The notes: generated by a model from the letters alone, not told the origin. A DNA stretch of 64,000 bases from PALSA-612 sp963765295 (GCA_963765295.1 CAVXVO010000007.1:411959-475958), one strand, 5' to 3'. Counted from the stretch's first letter, positions 41,347 through 49,894 are shown. Made by a program: numbers and translations.

Positions 41347-43205
41347 TGCGCCGCCTGATCGGCTTCAACCTGCTGGCCGCGATCGTGCTCGGCATCCTCG
41401 GCTTCTTCCTCGGCGCCTGGGTCGGCCGCGAGATCGCGGACGGCAAGGACTACCTGATCGGCACGGACCAGAACGACGTCGCCGTGTTCATGGGCTTCTT
41501 CTTCGGGACGATCGGCTGGCTCGCGGGCCTCGGCTTCTTCAACTACCCGCTGCGGCGCCTCGCCGGCCGGCCGGCCAGCTACCCGGTCGCCCGGGCGTCG
41601 GGAGCCGGCCGCTACTTCGGTCTGAGCACGGACCACAAGGTGATCGGCATCCAGTACTTCTTCGGCGTCGGCGCGTTCTTCCTGATCGGCGGGATCAACG
41701 CGATGCTGATCCGGGTCGAGCTGCTGACGCCGAACGAGAAGGCGTTTCCGTCCGGCCAGTACCTGTCCCTGGTCGGCCTGCACGGGACGATGATGATCAT
41801 GATGACGTCGGCCTTCATCCTGGGGCCGTTCGGGAACTACTTCGTGCCGCTGATGATCGGCTCGAGGAGGATGGCGTTTCCGAGGATCGAGGCGCTGACG
41901 TTCTGGCTGACGCCGCTCGCCGGCCTCGTCCTGATGTCCGCGATCGCCTGGAACGGCTTCCCGACCGGGTGGACGGGCTACGCCCCGCTGGCCGACGAGG
42001 CCCGGTCCGGGATGGACGCGTACGTCTGGGCCTTCATGCTGATCGGCATCTCGATGTGCCTGAACGGGCTCAACCTGATGGCGACGATCCTGACGATGCG
42101 CGCGCCGGGACTCACGTGGACCCGCCTGCCGATCTTCGTCTGGGGCGTGCTGTCGACGTCGATCCTGATGGTGCTCGCCTCGCCGGTGCTGTTCGCGACG
42201 CTCCTGTTCGTGCTCATGGACCGGGCCGCGAACACGTCCTACTACTTAGCGAGCCAGGGCGGCAGCCCCTATCTGTACGAGAACCTGTTCTGGTTCTTCG
42301 GGCACCCGGAGGTCTACATCCTCGCCCTGCCCGGCTTCGGGATCGTGCTCGAGATCCTGCCCGTCTTCGCGCGCAAGCCGCTGTGGGGGTACCGCCTGGC
42401 CGTCGCGGGCATGCTCGGCGTCGCCTTCCTGAGCTTCTTCGTCTGGCAGCACCACCTGTTCGTCAGCGGCATCAACTCGAGCCTGCGGCCCTTCTACATG
42501 CTGACGACGGAGCTGATCTCGATCCCGACGGGCTTCATCTTCCTGAACGCGATGGGGACGATCTGGCTCGCGCGCATGCGCTACACGGTGCCGATGCTGT
42601 TCTCGCTCGCGTTCTTCTTCAACTTCCTGATCGGCGGCCTGTCCGGGGTCTTCCTCTCCGACGTCCCGAGCGACGTGACGACGCACGGCTCGTTCTTCAC
42701 GATGGCGCACTTCCACTACACGATCATGGGCGGCCTCGTCTTCGCCTTCTTCGCCGCCACCTACTACTGGCTGCCGAAGATGACCGGCGTCGAGCTGAAC
42801 GAGACGCTCGCCAAGATCCACTTCTGGACGACGTTCGTGTTCTTCAACCTGACCTTCTTCCCGCTGTTCGCGGCCGGCTTCCTCGACATGGTGCGCCGCG
42901 GCTCGGTCTACCCGTCGAACCTCGAGACGCTGAACCAGTTCGTGTCCGCCTCGGCCTTCTGCCTCGGCGCCTCGATGCTGGTCTTCCTCGCCAACCTGAT
43001 CTACTCGCTCGTCTTCGCGCGCGTTCCCGCCGAGCAGAACCCGTGGCAGTCGCGCGGCCTCGAGTGGCAGGTCCCGACACCGGTGCCGCTCGACAACTTC
43101 GACGTGATCCCGGAGATCACCGGCGATCCCTACGACTACGGCGTCCCCGGCGCGGCCCCCGTGGCGCGATTCGGGCCGGCGTCGGCGCCTGCGAGGGCGC
43201 GCTGA
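41346..43205 (+). CDS. coxA: Cytochrome c oxidase subunit I (aa3 type)
   Basis: This is the catalytic subunit, 619 residues, reducing oxygen to water while pumping protons. The haem a histidine is in GLHGTMMIMM, CuB ligands are HPEVY (with the cross-linked tyrosine of A-type oxidases) and WQHHLFVSG, and the haem a3/a ligands are in MAHFHYTIMGG. There are about 12 core membrane segments plus two extra N-terminal ones (FNLLAAIVLGILGFFLGAW, FMGFFFGTIGWLAGLGFF). GTG 41346 overlaps the expected coxB stop (TAGTG), so the two are coupled in the native state. Confidence 0.94.
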   Translation: MRRLIGFNLLAAIVLGILGFFLGAWVGREIADGKDYLIGTDQNDVAVFMGFFFGTIGWLAGLGFFNYPLRRLAGRPASYPVARASGAGRYFGLSTDHKVIGIQYFFGVGAFFLIGGINAMLIRVELLTPNEKAFPSGQYLSLVGLHGTMMIMMTSAFILGPFGNYFVPLMIGSRRMAFPRIEALTFWLTPLAGLVLMSAIAWNGFPTGWTGYAPLADEARSGMDAYVWAFMLIGISMCLNGLNLMATILTMRAPGLTWTRLPIFVWGVLSTSILMVLASPVLFATLLFVLMDRAANTSYYLASQGGSPYLYENLFWFFGHPEVYILALPGFGIVLEILPVFARKPLWGYRLAVAGMLGVAFLSFFVWQHHLFVSGINSSLRPFYMLTTELISIPTGFIFLNAMGTIWLARMRYTVPMLFSLAFFFNFLIGGLSGVFLSDVPSDVTTHGSFFTMAHFHYTIMGGLVFAFFAATYYWLPKMTGVELNETLAKIHFWTTFVFFNLTFFPLFAAGFLDMVRRGSVYPSNLETLNQFVSASAFCLGASMLVFLANLIYSLVFARVPAEQNPWQSRGLEWQVPTPVPLDNFDVIPEITGDPYDYGVPGAAPVARFGPASAPARAR

Positions 43206-43206
43206 C

Positions 43207-43806
43207 GTGAGCGCGCAACCGCACGCCGCCCCGGTCCCGGCCGAGCCGCCCGAGCTCCAGGCTCGGCTCGTCTCGATCGGCTCCTACCTGTTCTCGGCTG
43301 CGACGACCTTCTTCTTCGTCGCCTTCCTGTTCGCGTTCTTCTACCTCCGGGCGCTGAACTCGCACGGGCTCTGGGGCGGACCGAAGCCGGGGCACCACGT
43401 CCCCGTTCCGACCGGCTCCGGCGTCGCGATCCTCGTCTGCGTCCTCGTCAGCGTCGCGCTCGTCTGGGTTGCGCGCCGCGAGCTGGAGGGCGGAAAGAAG
43501 TCCTGGTGGGCGATCGCCGGGGCGGCCTTCGTGCTCGGGCTCGCCGCCGTCGCGATCCAGTGCTGGCAGTACACCGATCTCGGGTTCGGAACCGAGGACG
43601 GCGGGTTCGCGAGCGTCTATCTCGGTTGGACGGCCTTCTTCGCCGTCTTCGCCCTCGGCGCGATGCTCTGGCTGGAGACGATCCTGGCGACGGCACGGCG
43701 TGCGGGGACGCGACCGGTGGCCGACCTCGCCGGCCTCGCCGTGTTCTGGACGACTCTCGGCGTCGTCGAGATCGCCGCGTTCATCCTGCTCTTCGGGGTG
43801 AAGTGA
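43207..43806 (+). CDS. coxC: Cytochrome c oxidase subunit III
   Basis: This is a membrane protein of 199 residues with five segments, the short form found in many actinobacterial oxidases. It has SIGSYLFSAATTFFFVAFLFAFFYLRA, where subunit III starts its first segment, and the late FWTTLGVVEIAAFILLFGVK segment. GTG 43207 follows the coxA stop by one base. It stabilises the oxidase complex. Confidence 0.88.
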   Translation: MSAQPHAAPVPAEPPELQARLVSIGSYLFSAATTFFFVAFLFAFFYLRALNSHGLWGGPKPGHHVPVPTGSGVAILVCVLVSVALVWVARRELEGGKKSWWAIAGAAFVLGLAAVAIQCWQYTDLGFGTEDGGFASVYLGWTAFFAVFALGAMLWLETILATARRAGTRPVADLAGLAVFWTTLGVVEIAAFILLFGVK

Positions 43807-43914
43807 GTGGACGTCGACGCCGGAACGGTGATGACGCTGGTGATCCCGCTCGCCTTCCTCTTCGTCGTGCTCGGCTGGTGGGCGATCGTGGTGCAGCGGG
43901 CGCGGCGCCGCTGA
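43807..43914 (+). CDS. Very small membrane protein in the oxidase operon
   Basis: This is a 35-residue reading frame from GTG 43807, directly after the coxC stop with no gap, to TGA 43914. It encodes one membrane segment (LVIPLAFLFVVLGWWAIVV) and a basic tail (QRARRR). Size, position and topology are like small accessory oxidase subunits (CcoQ- or subunit IV-like). The tight packing between coxC and ctaG (4-base gap) supports its being real. Confidence 0.55.
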   Translation: MDVDAGTVMTLVIPLAFLFVVLGWWAIVVQRARRR

Positions 43915-43918
43915 CGGC

Positions 43919-44767
43919 GTGAGCTGGCTCCCCGACCCGAGCCTGCTCTCGGCCCTTCTCCTCGTCGGCGTCTTCCTCTATGCGCTCGGGCTGCGCCGGC
44001 GGCTCGCGACCGGGCGCAGGCGCCCGGAGCTGCTGCGTCGAACCGCCCTGCTCGCGGTCGCGCTCGTATTGCTCGCGGTCGCGCTCAGCCCGGCCTTCGA
44101 CCGCTACGCCGACGAGTCGCTGGCGATGCACATGCTCCAGCACGTCGTCGTGATGGCGATCGTCCCGCCGCTCGTCGTCCTGGCGGCGCCCTGGCTCACG
44201 GTCTGGCGCGCATTTCCGCTCGACGCGCGCCGCTCGCTGGCCCGCGCAGTGCTTCGGTTGCCGGCCGGCGTTCGCCGCGGCCTGCGCGGGCTGGTCTCCC
44301 CGGTCGTGGCCTTCTCCCTGATCACGGTCGACCTGGCTCTCTGGCACGTGCCCGCGCTCTACGACCTGACGCTCCGGAACGTCGCCGTGCACGACCTCGA
44401 GCATGCGTCGTTCCTCGTCTTCGGGATCCTGTTCTGGATCCCGATCCTCGACTCGCCGCCGCTCCACGCGCGGCTCGGCTACCTGCAGCGTGCGCTCTAC
44501 GCGGGGGCCGGCGTCGTCACCGGCTGGCTGCTCGCGCTCGTCCTCGCCTTTGCCTCGGCGCCGCTGTACCCGGCCTACGCGGCTCTGCCACGCCGACTCG
44601 GCGGTCTCTCGGCCCTCGCGGACCAGCAACTGGCCGCGGGCGTGATGCTCGGGATCGGCTCGATCCCGCTCACGATCGCCTTCATCGTCTTCCTCTACCG
44701 CTGGCTCGACGAGGAGCGGCCCGCGGTCACCCGCCGCACCGCGCTGACGACGTCGGCCGAGCGATAG
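43919..44767 (+). CDS. ctaG: Cytochrome c oxidase assembly factor CtaG (caa3 type)
   Basis: This is a membrane protein of 282 residues with about seven segments. Conserved histidine-containing segments of the family are seen: SLAMHMLQHVVVMAIVPPLVVL, LALWHVPALYDLTL and VHDLEHASFLVFGILFWIPI. It is required for copper delivery to the oxidase in Bacillus-type systems. The last 73 bases overlap the convergent Sco-like gene. Confidence 0.88.
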   Translation: MSWLPDPSLLSALLLVGVFLYALGLRRRLATGRRRPELLRRTALLAVALVLLAVALSPAFDRYADESLAMHMLQHVVVMAIVPPLVVLAAPWLTVWRAFPLDARRSLARAVLRLPAGVRRGLRGLVSPVVAFSLITVDLALWHVPALYDLTLRNVAVHDLEHASFLVFGILFWIPILDSPPLHARLGYLQRALYAGAGVVTGWLLALVLAFASAPLYPAYAALPRRLGGLSALADQQLAAGVMLGIGSIPLTIAFIVFLYRWLDEERPAVTRRTALTTSAER

Positions 44768-45387
44768 GGATAGAGGAAGAGCGCGCGCTCGTAGCCCGAC
44801 GGGTCGATCACGTACGCGGCCTCGGTGTGATCGACCGTATGCACGGTGATGCCCGCGAGCGTCTTCGTGTGCACCTGGACGCCGATCGCGTACCGCTCCC
44901 ACACCTTCGACAGCGCTGCGTAGCTCCCGAGCGCCCAGCGCCACTCGGGCGGAAGGTGCCAGTGGACGGCGTCGCGCCGGAGGTCCGACCGGGACTGGTT
45001 CCAGGGATTGACGCTGACGGCCACGATCGCCGGGCGGCTCGCGCCTGGCAGCGCGCGGGGCACCTCGCTCAGGATCTTCGCCTCGAGCGGGCAGAGGTTC
45101 CGGCAGACGGGGTCGATGAAGGCGATCACCACCGGCCGGCCGCGGAGCGAGCGCATGCTGATCGGCCGCCCGGCTCCGTCTCGGAGCGCGAAGTCCGGTG
45201 CGCGGCGCGAGCCGGCCGGGAAGGTCGTCCCCGGATCGGCTCCGGGGCCGAGCGTCGTCTTCTTCGCGCCGCCCGAGCCCTGCGCGATCGCGACGCCGAT
45301 CCCGACGCCGACACCCACGGCAACCGCAGCCGCGACGAGCGCGACCTTCAGCCAGGAGACCCGCTTGGATGACGGCTCGACGCCCAC
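44695..45387 (-). CDS. Sco1/SenC-like copper chaperone, membrane-anchored
   Basis: This is a protein of 230 residues with one N-terminal membrane anchor (residues 14-35) and an extracytoplasmic thioredoxin-fold domain. The copper site residues are C95 and C99 in DPVCRNLCP, with a distant histidine in VDHTEAAYVID. Sco proteins load the CuA centre of subunit II. The GTG 45387 is the only suitable start before the anchor. The 3' end overlaps the ctaG coding sequence on the other strand by 73 bases, an unusually long overlap. Confidence 0.83.
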   Translation of the reverse strand: MGVEPSSKRVSWLKVALVAAAVAVGVGVGIGVAIAQGSGGAKKTTLGPGADPGTTFPAGSRRAPDFALRDGAGRPISMRSLRGRPVVIAFIDPVCRNLCPLEAKILSEVPRALPGASRPAIVAVSVNPWNQSRSDLRRDAVHWHLPPEWRWALGSYAALSKVWERYAIGVQVHTKTLAGITVHTVDHTEAAYVIDPSGYERALFLYPYRSADVVSAVRRVTAGRSSSSQR

Positions 45388-45434
45388 GTGCCGAGCACGG
45401 AGCCTAGCCGCCACGGGGATGCTCGGCTGCGGCC

Positions 45435-45617
45435 TTACGCCGCCCGGAGCTGCTCGGCAGCCTGCTCTCCGTGCGCGATGCCCGGCTGAAGCTCGAGCCG
45501 GCGCAGAGCCGGGTCGAAGCGGCCGCCCGCCGTGAGGTAGCCGAGGCGGGCGGCGGCCGCGACGCCGGCGATGACGACTGCTGCTGAGATTGCGTTGAGG
45601 GCGATGAGTGCGGTCAT
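45435..45617 (-). CDS. Small single-segment membrane protein, unknown
   Basis: This is a protein of 60 residues. AGGAGA precedes ATG 45617. One membrane segment (ALNAISAAVVIAGVAAAARLGYL) is followed by a hydrophilic tail. It sits between the Sco-like gene and a divergent cupredoxin gene. No family is recognised, but the ribosome-binding site and isolation on its own strand support it. Confidence 0.5.
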   Translation of the reverse strand: MTALIALNAISAAVVIAGVAAAARLGYLTAGGRFDPALRRLELQPGIAHGEQAAEQLRAA

Positions 45618-45801
45618 GGCTGTTTGTCTCCTCGTGTCCTCGTGGTTTCCAGATCTGCCCTGAAGGAAACCGCGCCGGCCTCGGAAGCACCTGAACCTGA
45701 GGTGAGGAAACGCTGTGTGTGCGACTGCTCACCCGAACGGGTGAAGCCGACGGCCCGAACAGCTAAAGAGCGACGAATCGTCGGCCGATCGAAGTTGTTC
45801 G

Positions 45802-46254
45802 GTGCACTTCGCACAAACGCGGCCCTCGTTTGCTCTGCCCTGCGCCATCGCACTCGCTGCGATCGCCGTGGCGCTGCTCGTCTCGGCTTCCGGCCGTGCG
45901 GCGACGCGGGTCGAGCCGCGACAGGTGCAGATCACCGAACGCGACTTCAGCATCTCGGCGAGGACGAAGACCCTGAGCCGTGGCACGGTGACCCTCCGTG
46001 TTCGTAACAACGGACCGGACTCACACGAGCTGATCGTGAGCCGTGCCGACGGCAAACGGCTGCCTCTCCGGCTCGACGGTCTGACGGTGGACGAGGAGAC
46101 GCTGCAGCGGCGGATCGTGGGCGGGCTCGAGCCGGGTGCGCCCGGCAGCGTGCGAACGCTCCGAGTTCACCTCACGCCCGGCCGCTACGTCCTCTTCTGC
46201 AACATGGCCGGCCACTACCTCGGCGGCATGCACGCGACGCTGGTGGTGAGGTAG
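45802..46254 (+). CDS. Exported cupredoxin (blue copper-like)
   Basis: This is a protein of 150 residues with an N-terminal export or anchor segment (residues 10-30). A type 1 copper site can be proposed: H75 in DSHELIV, C133 in VLFCNMAG, H138 and M143 in GHYLGGMH. This spacing is that of plastocyanin/azurin-like proteins. It may donate electrons to the oxidase or store copper. The divergent 184-base upstream gap holds no clear promoter. GTG 45802 is weakly supported. Confidence 0.75.
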   Translation: MHFAQTRPSFALPCAIALAAIAVALLVSASGRAATRVEPRQVQITERDFSISARTKTLSRGTVTLRVRNNGPDSHELIVSRADGKRLPLRLDGLTVDEETLQRRIVGGLEPGAPGSVRTLRVHLTPGRYVLFCNMAGHYLGGMHATLVVR

Positions 46255-46256
46255 CG

Positions 46257-48617
46257 ATGCGGAGACAGCGCGCCTTCAGGCCGTTCGCGTCGGGCGGACG
46301 GCGGATGGTGGTCGCGATCCTCCTCACGTTCGCCCTCTACTCCGCCGTGAGCGTCGGCCTGTCGATCTGGACGACCTCGGGTTCGCGGAACAAGGCGGCG
46401 GTCGTCCAGGTGGCGGCGCGGCAGCGGACGCTGGCCGAGCGGTACCTCAGCGACGTGCTCCTCGCGCGCGAGGGCCTGACGGTCGATCCGGCGATCACCG
46501 CCGGCCTCCTCGCCCGCAGCGCGAACGCTCTGCTCGACGGCGGGACTGCGCCTCCGGTGCCGGGAGACGACGACGCTGTGACGCTGACCTCTGCCAACGA
46601 CCGGGTGGTGCGCGCCCAGCTCGAGCAGGAGCAGCGGCTCGTCAGCGACCTGACGCGCACCGGCGCCGCGGTTCTCGCCGGCACGTCGATCGCCTCGGTC
46701 CCGCTGACGGCCCACGAGCACCTCTCGTCCCCCGACCCGGTCGACCGGCTCCGCATCCTGACCGCGATGACGTCGAACGTCTCCCTCGACGCGGCGCGCA
46801 CGATCGCGAGCGGCACCGATCGCAACATCACCAACCTGATCGTCCTCCAGGTCGGCCTCGGGATCCTCGGCCTGCTCACGTCGTTCCTGCTCGCCTGGGC
46901 GCTGATCTCGGCGACGCGAAGGCAGACGGCCCACTTCCGGAGCCTCGTCACCTCGTCGACGGACCTCGTGCTCGTCCTCGGCGACGGCGGCTGCCGCTAC
47001 GCGAGCCAGTCCGTGACGTCGATGCTCGGCCGGCCCGACGGCGAACTGCTCGGCGAGGGCCTGCTGGCCTTCGTGCACCCGGACGACATCCCGACGCTGC
47101 GCGCGATCTACGCCGAGGGCGACCCGCCGAGCGAGATGGTGCTCCGCATGACGAATCGCTTCGGCGAGGTGCGCTCGCTCGAGGCGCACATCACCGACCT
47201 CCGCCAGGACCGCCGCATCAAGGGCGTGGTGCTCAACGCCCGCGACATCACGGAGCGCGTGCTGCTCGAGGAGGAGCTGACGCGGCAGGCGTTCCACGAC
47301 GGGCTCACGAACCTCCCGAACCGGGCGCTCTTCCGCGACCGGCTCGACCAGTCGCTCGCGCGCGGGGCGCGCTCGGCGGCGACGGTCTGCGTGCTCCTCA
47401 TCGACCTCGACGGCTTCAAGCAGGTCAACGACACGCTCGGCCACGACGCCGGCGATCACCTGCTCCAGGTGGTCGGGCAGCGCTTCGACGAGACGAGCCG
47501 GCCGGGCGACACGCTGGCGCGCCTGGGCGGGGACGAGTTCGCGCTCCTGCTCGAGGACGCGGACGAGCGCGTCGGGATCGGCGTCGCGCAGCGCCTGATC
47601 GAACGGCTCGCGGACCCCATCGACGTCGCCGGCCACCAGCTGACGCTCGGGGCGAGCATCGGCATCGTCTCGCACACGGGCCCGGGGTCGAGCGACGACC
47701 TGATCCGGAACGCGGACGTGGCCATGTACGCGGCGAAGGAGGCGGGCCGTGGCCGCTTCGAGCTCTACCGGGACGGGATGGCGAGGGCGCTCGGCGAGTT
47801 GCTCGGCCTCGAGCACGAGCTCCGGCTCGGCCTCAAGCGCGGCCAGTTCCGGGTTCACTACCAGCCGCTGATCGACCTCGAGGAGAACACGATCATCGGC
47901 GTCGAGGCGCTCGTGCGCTGGCACTCCCCGACTCGCGGCATCGTCTCCCCGTCGCGCTTCATCCCCGTCGCCGAGACGACCGGCCTGATCATCCCGCTCG
48001 GCGAGTTCGTGCTTTCCGAGGCCTGCCGGCAGACCGCCGAGTGGGCGAGCGCCGGGTTGCTGCCGGTGCCGTTCACGACCTGGGTCAACATCTCCGGCAA
48101 GCAGCTCTCGACCGGCGACGTGAGCGGCCTCGTCAAGCGGACGCTCCTGGCCGCGGATGTGCCGCCGGAGCGTCTCGGGCTCGAGGTGACCGAGACTGCG
48201 ATCGTGGTCGGCGGGCTCGCCGGCGAGCGGGCGCGCCGAGAGCTGCAGGAGCTGCACGACCTCGGCGTCCGGATCGCAATCGACGACTTCGGCACCGGCT
48301 TCTCGTCGCTCGCCCATCTCCGCAGCTTCCCGATCGACGTGATCAAGGTCGACCGCTCCTTCATCCAGGGCATCGGCCAGAGTTCAAAGGACGCGGCGAT
48401 CACGGCCAACCTGGCCAGCCTCGCCCACGCACTCGGCCTGGTGGCGACGGCCGAGGGCATCGAGTCGCAGAGCCAGCTCGACACCGTGCGCGAGCTCGGC
48501 TGCGACCACGCTCAGGGCTTCCTGTTTGCCAAGGCGGTCCCGCCGGAGCAGGTCAGTGCCCTGCTCGCGACACGCGGCTGGCTCGCCGATCCCGGCGCGC
48601 TGGAAGACACCGCCTGA
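46257..48617 (+). CDS. Membrane PAS-GGDEF-EAL cyclic di-GMP protein
   Basis: This is a signalling protein of 786 residues. Two membrane segments (about 15-38 and 196-220) enclose an extracytoplasmic sensor region. A PAS domain follows (LVTSSTDLVLVLGDGGCRYASQ...ITERVLLEEEL, about 222-345), then GGDEF with an intact LGGDEFAL motif near residue 424, which supports diguanylate cyclase capacity, and EAL with the EALVRW motif near residue 549, plus ETAI and DDFGTGFSSL. It may make or degrade cyclic di-GMP depending on the sensor. The start lies 2 bases after the cupredoxin stop. Confidence 0.9.
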   Translation: MRRQRAFRPFASGGRRMVVAILLTFALYSAVSVGLSIWTTSGSRNKAAVVQVAARQRTLAERYLSDVLLAREGLTVDPAITAGLLARSANALLDGGTAPPVPGDDDAVTLTSANDRVVRAQLEQEQRLVSDLTRTGAAVLAGTSIASVPLTAHEHLSSPDPVDRLRILTAMTSNVSLDAARTIASGTDRNITNLIVLQVGLGILGLLTSFLLAWALISATRRQTAHFRSLVTSSTDLVLVLGDGGCRYASQSVTSMLGRPDGELLGEGLLAFVHPDDIPTLRAIYAEGDPPSEMVLRMTNRFGEVRSLEAHITDLRQDRRIKGVVLNARDITERVLLEEELTRQAFHDGLTNLPNRALFRDRLDQSLARGARSAATVCVLLIDLDGFKQVNDTLGHDAGDHLLQVVGQRFDETSRPGDTLARLGGDEFALLLEDADERVGIGVAQRLIERLADPIDVAGHQLTLGASIGIVSHTGPGSSDDLIRNADVAMYAAKEAGRGRFELYRDGMARALGELLGLEHELRLGLKRGQFRVHYQPLIDLEENTIIGVEALVRWHSPTRGIVSPSRFIPVAETTGLIIPLGEFVLSEACRQTAEWASAGLLPVPFTTWVNISGKQLSTGDVSGLVKRTLLAADVPPERLGLEVTETAIVVGGLAGERARRELQELHDLGVRIAIDDFGTGFSSLAHLRSFPIDVIKVDRSFIQGIGQSSKDAAITANLASLAHALGLVATAEGIESQSQLDTVRELGCDHAQGFLFAKAVPPEQVSALLATRGWLADPGALEDTA

Positions 48618-48640
48618 GTCGGGCACCCGCCCGGTGGCGT

Positions 48641-48646
48641 TACGAT
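48641..48646 (+). promoter_or_regulatory. Leaderless-type -10 box for the nitrile-hydratase-family operon
   Basis: TACGAT ends 6 bases before GTG 48653, within GTTACGATC. The same GTTACGATC core precedes ATG 58407 at the same distance. No Shine-Dalgarno is present. Confidence 0.62.
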
Positions 48647-48652
48647 CCGGGC

Positions 48653-48934
48653 GTGGAGCGGGCGGTGCACGACCGGGGCGGGGTGCCGACGAACGAGCCG
48701 ATCGACCGCACCGAGCACGAGCTTGCGGACTGGGAGCTCCTCACCGACGCGCTCGTCGGCGCGCTCGGCCGCGCCGGTGTGATGAACGTCGACGAGCTGC
48801 GGCGCGGGATCGAGAGCATGCCGCCGGACGAGTACGAGCACGCCAGCTACTACGAGCGCTGGCTCTTCTCGGCCGAGGTGAACCTGGCCGAGAAAGGCAT
48901 CCTCGCTCCCGGGGAGCTGGAGGCGAGGCTGTGA
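48653..48934 (+). CDS. Nitrile hydratase-family beta subunit, N-terminal half
   Basis: This is a protein of 93 residues that matches only the N-terminal helical part of a nitrile hydratase beta subunit: VHDRGGV at the start, WELLTDALVGAL, MNVDELRRGIESMPPDEYEHASYYERWL, and AEKGILAPGEL. In normal enzymes this is fused to the SH3-like domain encoded by the next gene. Three-subunit relatives are known (thiocyanate hydrolase, toyocamycin nitrile hydratase). The GTG is preceded by TACGAT at 6 bases. The stop overlaps the next start (GTGA). Confidence 0.82.
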   Translation: MERAVHDRGGVPTNEPIDRTEHELADWELLTDALVGALGRAGVMNVDELRRGIESMPPDEYEHASYYERWLFSAEVNLAEKGILAPGELEARL

Positions 48935-49209
48935 AATTCGGGCCGGGGGAGCGGGTCCGGGTCGCTGCGCGCGACCACCGCGGCCACTGCCGGACGCCCG
49001 TGTACCTGCGGGGGAAGACCGGCACCGTCGCCTGCGTCCACGGCTCGTTCACGAACCCGGAGACGCGAGCCTACGGCGCGGACGGGCTTCCGAAGCAGCC
49101 GCTGTACGGCGTCGTCTTCGCGCAGCGCGACCTCTGGTCGGCGTATGCGGGGTCCGAGCGGGACGAGCTCGTCGTCGACGTCTACGAACACTGGCTCGAG
49201 GAGGCCTGA
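48931..49209 (+). CDS. Nitrile hydratase-family beta subunit, C-terminal SH3-like half
   Basis: This is a protein of 92 residues with the C-terminal barrel of nitrile hydratase beta: GERVRVAARDHRGHCRTPVYLRGKTG contains the arginine region that contacts the oxidised cysteines of the alpha subunit, and PLYGVVFAQRDLW and VDVYEHWLEEA match the family end. It overlaps both neighbours (GTGA before, TGATG after), so all three subunits are made together. Confidence 0.82.
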   Translation: MKFGPGERVRVAARDHRGHCRTPVYLRGKTGTVACVHGSFTNPETRAYGADGLPKQPLYGVVFAQRDLWSAYAGSERDELVVDVYEHWLEEA

Positions 49210-49853
49210 TGGCCCACGACCACCCGCACGACCACGACCATCCGCACGAGCCGATCGGCCACGACGGCGAGCCGCCCGCGGCCGCGCGCGTGCGCGCGCT
49301 CGAGGAGCTGCTCGTCGAGAAGGGCGTGATCACACGCGAGGCGGTGCGACAGGGCGTCGACTGGCTCGTGTCGCGGTCCCCCGCCGACGGGGCAAGGCTC
49401 GTCGCGCGCGCCTGGGTCGATCCGGCGTTCAAGAAGCGCCTGCTCGCCGACGCCCGGGCAGCCGCGGACGAGCTCGGGCTCGAGGCCGGGCCGTCACCGA
49501 AGGTCGTGGCCGTCGAGAACACGGACGAGGTGCACAACATGGTCGTCTGCACGCTCTGCTCGTGCTACCCGCGCGCGCTGCTCGGGCCGCCGCCCGCCTG
49601 GTACAAGAGCCTCCCCTACCGATCGCGCGCCGTCTCCGAGCCCCGCGCGGTCCTGGCCGAGTTCGGCGTCGAGCTCGACCCCGGCGTGGAGCTGCGCGTG
49701 CTCGACTCGACCGCGGACGTGCGCTACCTCGTCGTCCCGCAGCGGCCGGAGGGCTCGGCGGCGCTGGGCGAGAACGAGCTGGCGGCGCTCGTCACGAGAG
49801 ACAGCATGATCGGCGTCGCGCAGCCGCGGGAGGTGCCGGCGACACCGGCCTGA
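49209..49853 (+). CDS. Nitrile hydratase-family alpha subunit, cobalt type, His-rich N-terminus
   Basis: This is a protein of 214 residues carrying the metal site. The claw motif V-C-T-L-C-S-C is complete (C114, C117, S118, C119); threonine in the second place is the cobalt-type form. The YRSRAVSEPRAVLAEFGV segment is conserved. The first 20 residues contain seven histidines in DHPH-type repeats, which normal alpha subunits lack; they may bind cobalt. The enzyme hydrates a nitrile to an amide or acts on a related small molecule such as thiocyanate. No activator gene is visible next to it. Confidence 0.88.
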   Translation: MAHDHPHDHDHPHEPIGHDGEPPAAARVRALEELLVEKGVITREAVRQGVDWLVSRSPADGARLVARAWVDPAFKKRLLADARAAADELGLEAGPSPKVVAVENTDEVHNMVVCTLCSCYPRALLGPPPAWYKSLPYRSRAVSEPRAVLAEFGVELDPGVELRVLDSTADVRYLVVPQRPEGSAALGENELAALVTRDSMIGVAQPREVPATPA

Positions 49854-49894
49854 GTGGGGCCCGACCTGCGCCGAGTGGGGACGCGGCGCCGCTG

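Noticed and set aside
39840..43205. A genuine cupredoxin-CoxB-CoxA fusion protein
   Set aside because: The middle section is nonsense in that frame while the correct sense exists in neighbouring frames, and normal stop/start overlaps (ATGA at 40491, TAGTG at 41344) are preserved.
48653..49853. Naming the operon thiocyanate hydrolase outright
   Set aside because: The split-beta layout is shared with toyocamycin nitrile hydratase and uncharacterised relatives. Substrate cannot be decided from motifs.
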